DNA of 45,652 nucleotides, from positions 1 to 45,652 of the IMG/VR virus record IMGVR_UViG_3300038825_000913; one strand, given 5' to 3'. The notes below the pieces were generated by a model. The model worked only from the letters and a program-made list of their open reading frames with translations, was not told the origin of the DNA and did not search any database. Both the position numbers and the translations under genes were made by a program. The stretch comes from a virus. Numbering within the stretch: position 1 is the stretch's first letter; the number at the start of each line of letters is the position of its first letter. Shown here piece after piece: positions 9,603 through 18,370 of the stretch.

Positions 9603-10062
9603 TCTCGCCCTCTTCTTCTTTCATCAGGTCAACTAAGAAATCTTCTGCTTTCGATATTGAGACATCGGATTTAGTAGCAGGTTTTGACTTAGTAAAGTCC
9701 AGGACAAGTCTTGCAGCACTGAGTCTTTCTCTTGTCTCTCCGGGAGTGCGTATTATTTCTACTGCACATTGGAGTGCTTCTTTGGCTGCATCATCTTCTG
9801 GTATATCAAATTTCTTTGTCATAATTTCTACTGCCTTTTTTGCTTCTTCTTTCGCTTGTTTTCGTAATGGCGCAATGGTTTCTTTAGTGTGGCCGTCTGG
9901 GACTCCTTTTGGTCTACCAGGGTTCTTTCTTTTCTTAGTAGACCATTCTTTTCTTAATGCTCTACCTTCTGGTGTAGACATTAATGTTGCGAAGTAATTA
10001 TTTTTAGGTGCTTTTTGTGGATGTATAGATTTCTTAGGTGCTTTTGCTCTAGTTTTTCTCAT
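9562..10062 (-). CDS. Terminase small subunit (putative)
   Basis: 166 aa. It has a strongly basic N-terminus (MRKTRAKAPKKSIHPQKAP), an AT-hook-like NPGRPKGVPDG motif (~48-58), a helical middle, and an acidic C-terminus (EEEGENEEE). It lies directly before terL and overlaps it, and its start overlaps the stop of the large virion gene (ATGA at 10059-10062). DNA-binding basic segments plus this position fit a small terminase that selects phage DNA. The sequence alone does not prove it. Confidence 0.7.
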   Translation of the reverse strand: MRKTRAKAPKKSIHPQKAPKNNYFATLMSTPEGRALRKEWSTKKRKNPGRPKGVPDGHTKETIAPLRKQAKEEAKKAVEIMTKKFDIPEDDAAKEALQCAVEIIRTPGETRERLSAARLVLDFTKSKPATKSDVSISKAEDFLVDLMKEEEGENEEETQGSKEETT

Positions 10063-13000
10063 ATCATTGATAGAGCACCTGGATTCATTCCTAATGCACC
10101 GGGCACTCTTTGTTTTTCCTCTTCTTCTTCATCTCTTGTGGCCATAGCTGCTAATACGATTGCTAATATTGCTACCATTGGAGGTGAGTTAAATTGTATT
10201 GGTATGTTGTTATGAGGTGCATTAAAGAAATCACGAATGAACTTAGCTGTTACAGGAATTTCTTTCCTGGCACCTTTTGGATCCATCAGATAAAGAATTA
10301 ATGGATCAACAGCAACTTCTGCTGGATCGTATAGATAATTCATAATGTCAGCATCTAAATCATTAGCTTGCTTTGTGAGTTCTCGTATTTCTTTACGATG
10401 TTTTACTCTATCTTCTTCAAACAATTTTACTGCTCTATCTTGTGCTTGTTGTCTTACACCGAACAGTTTTTTCAGGGTACCCCATCCTCTCAATGGTGTT
10501 TTACCAGGCATTCCTGAAACAGAAAGGTTGAAATCTGTATCTCTAATTTTGTCAATTTCAGATAAGATTGCTTTCTTTTTCTTTTCTAAAAAAGGTATAT
10601 CTGTAGATAAGAGTTTGTATAACTCATAACGAAAACTATTCAATCCTTCTGGATCAATTCCATCTACTGATCTTACTTTATTTCTTGTGCTTGTTCTTAA
10701 GTCATCAGTGCCTACTACTAAGTGTGTTTTAGCACCATATAAATCTGGACGGTTCTCATCAAGACCACTTAATCCTTTGACTTTTTCTACATTGTAAACT
10801 TGATTGATATCTGAATAGGCATCATTTAAAACAGAGCTATAATCCACATTACCACCAGGCCGACCTTCGATTGTGTGTCCAATTTCATGGATCAAGATTG
10901 TTAATGCTTCTAAGTCTGTTATAGGTCTACCTTTTATATCTTTAAATCCTGGTGCAGCAGTTACAATTTTACTGTTAACTAAATTATTACGTAAATCTTG
11001 TACTGCAAAACCTAATGATCTTCTATCGATATCTTTAGCTTTATTACCTGCGTGTGCTTTTAATTGACTGAATTTTTTCACAGCAACATGAGTAACATTA
11101 AGAGCAGTCATAAGACGATCTAAGTCTGCTCTATCGGTTATACCATTTTCGTATCGACCACCTTCTTTACCAATATCAAAATAACCTTTAACAATATCTT
11201 CAGCTTCAGGGATATTTTCTTTGATACGTCCATTAGTTGGCCTAGAACCACGAAAGTTCTCTATTTCGGGAGGTATTAAGTTTAATTGCTCAGTTGGTGA
11301 TTCTAGGACTGGTTTTGTTTCTTGGTTTTGTAGTACAGGTCCACTAGTGCGTTCACCTGGTTGTCCAGATCGCGCTTCGTTAATTTGGACTGTTGTTTGT
11401 CGTGCAGATCCTGGTCCAGGTTCTTCGCTGATCCGAATGCTTTCTGCTCTGCCGATGTCTTCTTCATTAAATCCGTCCTCTAATAAAAGTCGTTTTGTAC
11501 TACTGGCATAATCTGCTCTAGTAGCTTTTAGTTGGACACCCAAATTCTTATATAAATCTTGTTCTGGGTACCAAATCAATGCTTGAAAAGCTGCTGGTGT
11601 TATCTCCATTCCAGTCTTTTCATTATACTTTGATACTGCTCTAGTAACAACATCCCGAAGCTGATTACGTTCTGTTCCATTTGCTGGAGTATCTATTGTA
11701 CCTTTTACAGATTTTTTTATAGTCTGTGCTGCAAAAGTAGCTTCAGATTTTTTTCTTTTACCAGAATCATAGTCTGCACGATGGTTTTTATAGTCTTTTT
11801 CGTGTTTACTTACTAATTCTAATGCTTTTGTTATTGCAGCATCACGAGACATACGTTTACGACCAAGTGCTGTTTTGAGTCGTTGTATTTGTTTTGCTAA
11901 CTTAGCTTCGTTTAAGTCTAAAACTTTTCCTCTTAAGCGACCAACAGTTCTCATGAACCACATATCCATTGTTACTGGGCTGAAGTCACCACGTAAATTA
12001 CTGTAAAAACCATTACCCACTTTAGGTCCAAAAACTGCTGAACCATAAACGACTGTATCTACATTTTCACCAAGACTTATTTTTTTCTTTTTCAGATGTT
12101 GTTGAAGTATTTTTGTAAGGTCACCTGCATTGTATTTGGTTTTTAGAAAATCAGTGAATGCTTCAGGACCAAGGAGGCTCATCAACTTGTTGGCTTTATC
12201 AAAGTTAAGTCGCATTATACCATCCGATGTTCCCTGGCCTATGATTGGAAACTTACCAGTTTTACTAAAATGATCGTAGGCTTTGACTGCAAGTTCCAAA
12301 TTAGTAGGTACATCGATATTTTGTGAAGTAATAGCTAGTGCAATTAAAATTGGTGTCCTGGTAACTTCGTCCTGGTTAATCTCAGGATATTTAAGAGACA
12401 ACATGGAAAGCATTTTGGCTACTGTTTCGTCATACCATTGTAATGCGTTTTGCTCTTCCTGACTTTGTTGCTCAAAGATTGCTTCAGCTACCATATCGTC
12501 AGCTATGGCATCTCTGTCAGCTTCGTTGTTTAAATCTCTTGGTGTACCACCTAGTTTTTCTAATGCACGATCTTGTAAGTATTTACCTGCTTCAGCTTTA
12601 GTTTTTATCTTAGGTAACTCTTCTCTACCTTCGTAGACATCAAGCATATTTACACCAGGAGCAAGTGACAATATTGGAGCCTGGCGAGACTCAGTGATTT
12701 CTACAGGATCATCGTCTAAAAAAAAACCTTCGTCTTGCTCTGGTTGTGTTGCTATTGGCCTGTTAGCTTGCTGTTGATTTACTCTTTCAACGTAGGGGTT
12801 GAAATATTTATCAATCGCTGCATCAGATACACCATCCTGGGAAAGTCCACGTCTAATGTTGTCAATTGCTACAACAGGATTTGCACCCAAATCTAAAAAT
12901 AATCTATCTAGTGCTGTCCGTATTTTAACTTTCTCTATTGGTCTAACATCAGGATCAACTTCTAGTTCATCAATTAATCTTTGTACTTCTGCATTATTGT

Positions 13001-15089
13001 CATCAATGCCACGTTGGATTGCTGCATCACGTCCAGCTTGTGCTGCTGATCTTGGTGAACGACCTTCGGCTCTATCTCTACCTTCGGTTTTAGCGTTTCT
13101 TGTTTCTGGTTTAATATTAAAACTGTCACGAATAGCTGGGTTGGCATCCATGAAAGTATTAAACGGTGCAATCCACTCAAAACCAAAATCTGGAACTCGA
13201 TCAACATTACCTCTCATGTATTCGTCCATGGTTGTAATCAAATCTTTTAAGTAAGGATCATTAGTTCCTTCCGTTTGAAAGTAAGCAAGTGCTTCTCGAA
13301 AGTCCCGAACATTTTCAATACCAGTTCCATCCATAGCTATGTATTGAGCATCGCCATAATTGGGTTGACCAAAGTTCTGGTAGTTGTTTAATTTAAACTG
13401 CCTACGCTGTTCATCTCTTACAGCTTGTTCTTGTGCTCTTTTTTCATCATTCGCTTTCTTCTTTTCTCCTTCTATTCTATTTTGCTCATGAAGATAGGAA
13501 GACTGAGGAATATTGGAGAATGCAGATTTCTTTTTATGCTTGGCAACATAACGTCTGACTCTTGATCTTCTACCAGTCAGTGCATCAATTGCTCGGCCAG
13601 CACCTACAACAGCTACTTGTGGTATTAAAGATGCACCACCAGTGTTCATTGCTAAAGTTCCTGTAGCCAATGGTCTTAAAACACGTTCACTAGAAATTAC
13701 TGATTTATCGTAACCAACATTAGAGCCTAGTGGTGACAAGATATCTGTATATTTAGATAAACCACCTTGATATTGACTGTTGTGTAACCTGGTCATCTCA
13801 TTGAGTTCACCATAAAGATTAAGAATTTCTTGTCCTTCACCGTATTGACCAATCAATTTTTCAGTCGCATCTATTTCTTGTTGGCCAACTACGTTTTTAG
13901 TTTTTGTCCTGGCTTCTCGATAACCAGCTTCAAGCATTACTTTGTCTTCTAACTCTTGAAGTGTATCTAGAGTTTGTGGTTTTACTTTATCTTTTAAGGT
14001 TCTAAACAATGACTTTAATCTAGTAGTCATTTGAACGTGTGCTTTATCAACAGCTTCTCTAGCACCTTCAGTAGAAGTTTTATCTATGTCATTCAAGTTT
14101 AGATTATTGACTCTGGCAATTTCTTCTAGACGTTGAGCAAAAGCAGCTTGTGCCTGGGTAGTTGGTTCACTAGAACCTGATATGGCACTTATTGGTCCTG
14201 TAACAGTTTGTACACCGGCACCATATGTTGTGCCTAGTGCTGCTGCATCAATAAATCGATCTCGTATCTCTTTAGGTGTGTATTCAGCACCTCTAGTCGT
14301 TGCTGCACCCATTGAGACACCTTCTTGTGCTGCTTCTGTAGCACCCTCGGTTAATGCTCTTCTACTGAATGCTGCTGCTGCCCTAGTAAATCCTTTTTTG
14401 TTTAACTCGTCAGTAATTTCTTTGGTAGTCATCTTAAGTAATTTACTTTTTGGTATTACTTTTCCAGCACCAAAACGATCAAGTAATGCAATAATCGATC
14501 CTGCTCCAACAGATAAAACTTCATTGTAATCACCAAGTTTTTCTTCTTGCTCGAATGCAGCTTCACCAGTTCCTAATGCAAGACCACCACCCATCGTAGC
14601 TGCACCCATAATGTATGCTGCTGGTACGGATACAGCAGAAGTCAAAGCAGTCGCAGCAGCACCGCCTAACATGAATCCACTGGTTGCAACATTCTCAGCA
14701 GCTTTTTCTTTTAACCATCCTGCTGCCTGACTAAAACCACCTTGATTAAAGTTGTCTTCTAAACTTCCAGTGTACTGAGGTTGATAACCACCTCTTTGTA
14801 TATCTATATCTTGCTGGGCAACTGTCCTGGTACCAAAATCTTCAACACGTTTTATTCCAGTTGCTCTACCAATAGCTTCAGCACCTTTACCAAATAATCT
14901 TTGTGCCTGGTCAACTGAATACTCAATTGCACTATCTGTTTCTTGTTGAGGTTGGACTGCTGTGGGTCCTGGACCCATTTGTGATTCAGCTTTAAAGTAT
15001 AATGCTTTTAGTTTTTTAGCTTTTTCTATATCTCCGGCTCTTTGTGCATCTACTGCTGCTTTTTTAATATCAGAAAGTGCTAATGCCAT
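10059..15089 (-). CDS. Giant internal virion protein with HExxH metalloprotease motif
   Basis: 1676 aa, the largest gene. It has a helical N-terminus (residues 1-40), a Gly/Ala-rich hydrophobic stretch (~130-215, ASGFMLGGAAATALTSAV...), long charged helical regions, a second hydrophobic patch near 470-500, and a C-terminal membrane-like segment (PPMVAILAIVLAAMA) followed by EEEEE. Residues 1401-1405 read HEIGH within ALTILIHEIGHTIEGR, a zinc-metalloprotease signature. Proteins of this size beside the terminase in podoviruses are ejected core proteins that build the trans-envelope channel (established for T7 gp15/gp16). A peptidase role in cell-wall passage or in processing of virion proteins is inference. 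Confidence 0.75.
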   Translation of the reverse strand: MALALSDIKKAAVDAQRAGDIEKAKKLKALYFKAESQMGPGPTAVQPQQETDSAIEYSVDQAQRLFGKGAEAIGRATGIKRVEDFGTRTVAQQDIDIQRGGYQPQYTGSLEDNFNQGGFSQAAGWLKEKAAENVATSGFMLGGAAATALTSAVSVPAAYIMGAATMGGGLALGTGEAAFEQEEKLGDYNEVLSVGAGSIIALLDRFGAGKVIPKSKLLKMTTKEITDELNKKGFTRAAAAFSRRALTEGATEAAQEGVSMGAATTRGAEYTPKEIRDRFIDAAALGTTYGAGVQTVTGPISAISGSSEPTTQAQAAFAQRLEEIARVNNLNLNDIDKTSTEGAREAVDKAHVQMTTRLKSLFRTLKDKVKPQTLDTLQELEDKVMLEAGYREARTKTKNVVGQQEIDATEKLIGQYGEGQEILNLYGELNEMTRLHNSQYQGGLSKYTDILSPLGSNVGYDKSVISSERVLRPLATGTLAMNTGGASLIPQVAVVGAGRAIDALTGRRSRVRRYVAKHKKKSAFSNIPQSSYLHEQNRIEGEKKKANDEKRAQEQAVRDEQRRQFKLNNYQNFGQPNYGDAQYIAMDGTGIENVRDFREALAYFQTEGTNDPYLKDLITTMDEYMRGNVDRVPDFGFEWIAPFNTFMDANPAIRDSFNIKPETRNAKTEGRDRAEGRSPRSAAQAGRDAAIQRGIDDNNAEVQRLIDELEVDPDVRPIEKVKIRTALDRLFLDLGANPVVAIDNIRRGLSQDGVSDAAIDKYFNPYVERVNQQQANRPIATQPEQDEGFFLDDDPVEITESRQAPILSLAPGVNMLDVYEGREELPKIKTKAEAGKYLQDRALEKLGGTPRDLNNEADRDAIADDMVAEAIFEQQSQEEQNALQWYDETVAKMLSMLSLKYPEINQDEVTRTPILIALAITSQNIDVPTNLELAVKAYDHFSKTGKFPIIGQGTSDGIMRLNFDKANKLMSLLGPEAFTDFLKTKYNAGDLTKILQQHLKKKKISLGENVDTVVYGSAVFGPKVGNGFYSNLRGDFSPVTMDMWFMRTVGRLRGKVLDLNEAKLAKQIQRLKTALGRKRMSRDAAITKALELVSKHEKDYKNHRADYDSGKRKKSEATFAAQTIKKSVKGTIDTPANGTERNQLRDVVTRAVSKYNEKTGMEITPAAFQALIWYPEQDLYKNLGVQLKATRADYASSTKRLLLEDGFNEEDIGRAESIRISEEPGPGSARQTTVQINEARSGQPGERTSGPVLQNQETKPVLESPTEQLNLIPPEIENFRGSRPTNGRIKENIPEAEDIVKGYFDIGKEGGRYENGITDRADLDRLMTALNVTHVAVKKFSQLKAHAGNKAKDIDRRSLGFAVQDLRNNLVNSKIVTAAPGFKDIKGRPITDLEALTILIHEIGHTIEGRPGGNVDYSSVLNDAYSDINQVYNVEKVKGLSGLDENRPDLYGAKTHLVVGTDDLRTSTRNKVRSVDGIDPEGLNSFRYELYKLLSTDIPFLEKKKKAILSEIDKIRDTDFNLSVSGMPGKTPLRGWGTLKKLFGVRQQAQDRAVKLFEEDRVKHRKEIRELTKQANDLDADIMNYLYDPAEVAVDPLILYLMDPKGARKEIPVTAKFIRDFFNAPHNNIPIQFNSPPMVAILAIVLAAMATRDEEEEEKQRVPGALGMNPGALSMI

Positions 15090-15110
15090 AAATGTTTTTA
15101 CCAGTAAAAG

Positions 15111-16589
15111 TTAGATTGCGTTAAATTCGGCTTCAATTTCAGGAGAGACAGTGTATGTTGAACTACTCGTAGTTGGACCTGTAATAGTTGTGTACTCAGG
15201 AACTTCAGGTTGTTTTCCAGTGTATGCTTGGCCATTTTGACTGAGTATTTGACCAGTTCCAGAATCAATTCTTATTCCATTTTCAAGTCTGTATACAATT
15301 CGTGCATAAGCATCTCTTCGTTCTTGTAGCCATTGTTTCCAAACACCTTCTTGGTCAATGTCTATTGAAGGAACACCAGAAGCGAATAAAGCCATTTCTT
15401 TATCTGAGATAGCACCTTTAGTATTTTTGGTATTATCGAGTATTCCTTTAACTTTTAAATCTTGCATCATCAATTGAAGTGCAGAAGTAGCTGCTTTGTA
15501 TTCAGCAGACGTATCAGAATTAATAAATGGCACATTTATATTTCTTCTGTTTGCTGCCATACCAATACTTCCTGCAACTGGTCCAGTGATATCATCACGA
15601 TCACCTATACGTGAAATAACATCATCTAACATTGATATTTGACCTTTATATGTAGCAATGTCACTTGTAAGATCAATCTGTTGTTGTCCTGTTAGTGCTC
15701 CTGACTTAGTCTGTCTATCAAGTTCATTTTGAATTTGTTGCTGTTGTTGTGCCCTCTCGTAATCTTGAATAGCACCATAAGATTGTCCAGCAGCTTCCAT
15801 TGCAGCTAAACCGCCCTGGCCTGATGCACCAACAATGGCACCACCAGTTCTAATCATCTTTTCTGCTGGTGTTAGCATTCCTGGTTCTGCCTGGTTCATT
15901 CGAGACAACAACATTTCACCAAAAGATGTTCTATCTCTTTTTCTATCGGTATCGGCAGCTTCTTTCATACCAGGATCAATTTGGTTGTAAGCATTCATAC
16001 CACGTGTCATTGCATCTTGTGCTTGCTGTTGTTGCATAGCCAAATAGTCTGCATGAGTAGCACCCGGATGAACGGTTCCATCAGGCATAGTATGGGTAGG
16101 CATAGTAGACATTTGTTCAGTAGCTATTGCTGCATAATCTGGTGTTGCTTGTGCTTGTTTAGCTAATGCTGCTAAATCGACTGCTGAGATACCGTTAGCA
16201 CTGTTGTCCATTGTTGCTGTAGTGGACATATTGTTAACTGCATTCCTACCCATTGCTCCACCACCACCTGCGACTGACTCGTTGTAAGAGTTAACCGGAT
16301 TGTCGGCATAATTAGTATACGTAGGAGGTTCAGTTATAAATTGAACTTGCCCATTATCATCGACATAGTACGGAGGATTTAGAACTTGATTACCTTGCTC
16401 ATCTATATATCCAGAAGCTGGATGACGAACCGCAGTTTGTGTTAAATCATAATTTCGATAGGCACTAGGACTTGTGTAATTATCTACACGTCTATTTGTA
16501 TCATAAGTAATTGGTGTTTCATCTAGGTTAGAAAGGCCATAAAGACCACCGGCACCAACAGCACCCAATTTAAAAAAAGGTATTCCCAT
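15111..16589 (-). CDS. Internal virion protein (putative)
   Basis: 492 aa. The N-terminus is slightly hydrophobic (MGIPFFKLGAVGAGGLYGL). A Tyr/Asn/Pro-rich region (~30-110) follows, then an Ala/Met/Gln-rich helical part (~130-310, with AMEAAGQSYGAIQDYERAQQQQQIQ), and a segment starting TSDIATYKGQISMLDDVIS. It lies between a DNA-ejection-type protein and the giant virion protein and shares base 16589 with its upstream neighbour (stop/start overlap). A role in the ejected core is inferred from low-complexity helices and position. No enzyme motif is seen. Confidence 0.65.
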   Translation of the reverse strand: MGIPFFKLGAVGAGGLYGLSNLDETPITYDTNRRVDNYTSPSAYRNYDLTQTAVRHPASGYIDEQGNQVLNPPYYVDDNGQVQFITEPPTYTNYADNPVNSYNESVAGGGGAMGRNAVNNMSTTATMDNSANGISAVDLAALAKQAQATPDYAAIATEQMSTMPTHTMPDGTVHPGATHADYLAMQQQQAQDAMTRGMNAYNQIDPGMKEAADTDRKRDRTSFGEMLLSRMNQAEPGMLTPAEKMIRTGGAIVGASGQGGLAAMEAAGQSYGAIQDYERAQQQQQIQNELDRQTKSGALTGQQQIDLTSDIATYKGQISMLDDVISRIGDRDDITGPVAGSIGMAANRRNINVPFINSDTSAEYKAATSALQLMMQDLKVKGILDNTKNTKGAISDKEMALFASGVPSIDIDQEGVWKQWLQERRDAYARIVYRLENGIRIDSGTGQILSQNGQAYTGKQPEVPEYTTITGPTTSSSTYTVSPEIEAEFNAI

Positions 16590-17620
16590 TAACCAGACTC
16601 CTTATCTTTACCAAAGATGTCCTTGTAGTCTTTATATGCATTAGCAAATGCACCAAAGCCTTGCATAGCACCACCCAATGTAGCTGCACCAGTTGATGTT
16701 GTAGGTGCCATGTATGGACGTGATTGATAATCTGCCTGGCCCAATATGCCTTTTTGGAAATCTATCTGATTTCTAAGTCGCATATCACGATCTTCAGCAT
16801 ATCTTCTAGCTGAGTCATCAAGTAATGCTTGATCATAACCGCGATACAAGTCACCTGGTCTACCTATAAGTTGACCTATGTTGCCAATAGCATCAATACC
16901 AGTAGCGTAACTGGCACCAAGTCCTCTATTGGCAGCCAATGCTGTATCCATTGATTGTTGGTTCTGAGTTAAATATTGATTTCTAAGTTGATCTTCAACT
17001 AATGCAGTAGTATCGGCTAATCGATCACCATAACCACGTTTAGCTAATGCTTCGGCAACACCGGCTCGTGAACTATTTACATTACCACTGGCACTGGCAC
17101 CTAAATTGATACCAGGTAAGGTGCTTTCGGTTAGTCTTCTGGCACTGTCTCTCATGGCACGATCAATAAGTGGTTGTGAGTTACTGGCAGCAAAGTTTTG
17201 GGCATCCATAATTGGATTACCAGACATACTCCTACCATAAATGTCAGCAAAGTTCTGAGCATAAGGTTGACTGGTACCCATAATATCTAATGCACCTTGT
17301 CTCCCGGATAACCCGGCTTGGCCCAGGTAGTTCGCACCAAGTATTTGGTATGGATCTAACGGTGCAACAGTTTGTCCTGGGTAGACACCTTGTTGATTTG
17401 CATACGCTAATGCATCTTCTGCCTGGTCGTATGATCTTTGTATATAAGGTTTAGAAAAACGAAATGATTCGGCTGCTGTATCGGCTGCATACTTTTGTGC
17501 TGCTGCCTGTTTTTTGGCTGCATTCCTGGCAGTTATACCGCCCAATGCTGCTGAACCGATTGCAGCACCTGCTGGGGAAGCTATCGCTGATCCTATTGCT
17601 GCTAATACTGGCCATACCAT
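16589..17620 (-). CDS. DNA-ejection/internal virion protein (putative)
   Basis: 343 aa. It starts with a hydrophobic Ala/Gly/Ile segment (VLAAIGSAIASPAGAAIGSAALGGI, ~4-28), then a helical region rich in Ala, Gln and Tyr with RDSARRLTES and NVNSSRAGVAEALAKRGYGDRL. This layout (short hydrophobic N-terminus, Ala/Gln-rich helices, no enzymatic motif) is seen in podovirus ejection proteins such as the P22 gp7/gp20 group and homologous marine phage proteins. It precedes the other two core proteins in the late operon. Family-level match only. Confidence 0.65.
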   Translation of the reverse strand: MVWPVLAAIGSAIASPAGAAIGSAALGGITARNAAKKQAAAQKYAADTAAESFRFSKPYIQRSYDQAEDALAYANQQGVYPGQTVAPLDPYQILGANYLGQAGLSGRQGALDIMGTSQPYAQNFADIYGRSMSGNPIMDAQNFAASNSQPLIDRAMRDSARRLTESTLPGINLGASASGNVNSSRAGVAEALAKRGYGDRLADTTALVEDQLRNQYLTQNQQSMDTALAANRGLGASYATGIDAIGNIGQLIGRPGDLYRGYDQALLDDSARRYAEDRDMRLRNQIDFQKGILGQADYQSRPYMAPTTSTGAATLGGAMQGFGAFANAYKDYKDIFGKDKESG

Positions 17621-17669
17621 AGTATTACTCCTACTATTGTGATTGTTTAGTGATTAAGGTTCGCTCTTC

Positions 17670-17720
17670 TTACTTTTTCTTTTTCTTGGATTTACTTCTT
17701 TTCTTCTTACCGTAATGCAT
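17670..17720 (-). CDS. Lysine-rich 16-residue peptide
   Basis: This short frame reads ATG at 17720 to TAA at 17670 and encodes MHYGKKKRSKSKKKKK. A plausible ribosome site (AGGAAATAAT) precedes the ATG. It sits between the basic protein at 17722-17877 and the ejection-type protein. Very short Lys-rich genes with an HYGKKK start occur in the tail/core regions of other marine podoviruses. It may be packaged with DNA or RNA, but no function is known. Confidence 0.55.
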   Translation of the reverse strand: MHYGKKKRSKSKKKKK

Positions 17721-17721
17721 A

Positions 17722-17877
17722 TTATTTCCTACGTTTCTTTGCAGTTTTTTTAGCTTGTTTGAAGGCTTTTTCTGTTGGTGCGCCCTTACTTCCAGGCTTT
17801 CTCATTGTTTCTTTACTGCCAGCTTTAATTCTGCTTCTTTTTGCATGAATATTTGCGTATAAGCCACGTTTTGCCAT
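17722..17877 (-). CDS. Small basic protein, MAKRGLYANIHAKR family
   Basis: 51 aa starting MAKRGLYANIHAKRSRIKAG and rich in Lys and Arg throughout, with MRKPGSKGAPT in the middle. This start is preferred over an in-frame ATG 24 codons upstream because that one would overlap the neighbouring gene and because homologous marine phage proteins begin MAKRGLYANIHAKR. It follows the gene ending at 17879 by one base. The charge suggests nucleic-acid binding inside the virion (inference); the family is widespread but uncharacterised. Confidence 0.75.
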   Translation of the reverse strand: MAKRGLYANIHAKRSRIKAGSKETMRKPGSKGAPTEKAFKQAKKTAKKRRK

Positions 17878-17878
17878 G

Positions 17879-18094
17879 TTATTTCTCTGTATCCTCTCCA
17901 GTTGGTAATGTTGAGTCATCAATAAATTGAATAGGAAACCTGGCTTCAAATGTTTCTGAAAAGATCATATCTAATAAATTCTGGTAAATGATCCTAAACT
18001 GGCTTTGAGTAGCCATAGGTATACCTAATTTCATGTGCTCTATACGATAACTGTCGTATGCGTGTTTCAATTGCTCTTCTGTATATAAAATCAT
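17879..18094 (-). CDS. Small hypothetical protein in the tail module
   Basis: 71 aa starting MILYTEEQLKHAYDSYRIEH. This start shares ATGA with the stop of the upstream gene (18091-18094), which favours it over an ATG four codons upstream. It contains two likely helices (EEQLKHAYDSYRIEHMKLG and FRIIYQNLLDMIFSETFE) and is soluble. It belongs to the tight tail-gene cluster at 17.7-20.6 kb. Function is unknown. Confidence 0.7.
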   Translation of the reverse strand: MILYTEEQLKHAYDSYRIEHMKLGIPMATQSQFRIIYQNLLDMIFSETFEARFPIQFIDDSTLPTGEDTEK

Positions 18095-18369
18095 ACTGCT
18101 ACCCATGCAGTTCCGTTATAAACTACAAGTCCTTGACTGTTATTACTGAGTGGATTCCAGGGTAAGACATTAAATCTAACCATACCTCTCCTGGGGTTGC
18201 TTGGTGCCTGGTCCGTAGCTTCAATATGAGCATCGGCCATAGCAGTTAATATGTTTTCTAACCGTTGGAACTCACCTTCTAAGAATGATTTAAGACTCTC
18301 TTCTAGCTGTGGAAATTGTCTCCGGGTATATTTAGGTGTAACCAGGTCAGTTTTTTCAGATATAGCCAT
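18091..18369 (-). CDS. Small tail-associated hypothetical protein
   Basis: 92 aa. It has a basic N-terminus (TPKYTRRQFPQLEESLKSFLEGEFQRLENILTAM) forming a helix, then a short beta-like C-terminus ending GLVVYNGTAWVAV. That ending is a motif common at the tip of small fibre-associated proteins (xxVVxNGTxWV). It ends in an ATGA overlap with the next gene and starts one base after the large tail protein. It is probably structural; the exact place in the tail is unknown. Confidence 0.7.
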   Translation of the reverse strand: MAISEKTDLVTPKYTRRQFPQLEESLKSFLEGEFQRLENILTAMADAHIEATDQAPSNPRRGMVRFNVLPWNPLSNNSQGLVVYNGTAWVAV

Positions 18370-18370
18370 A

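Noticed and set aside
12799-13254. Plus-strand 151-codon frame, with other plus-strand frames such as 14182-14529 and 41530-41850
   Set aside because: They lie opposite long well-supported minus-strand genes, and none has a family motif.
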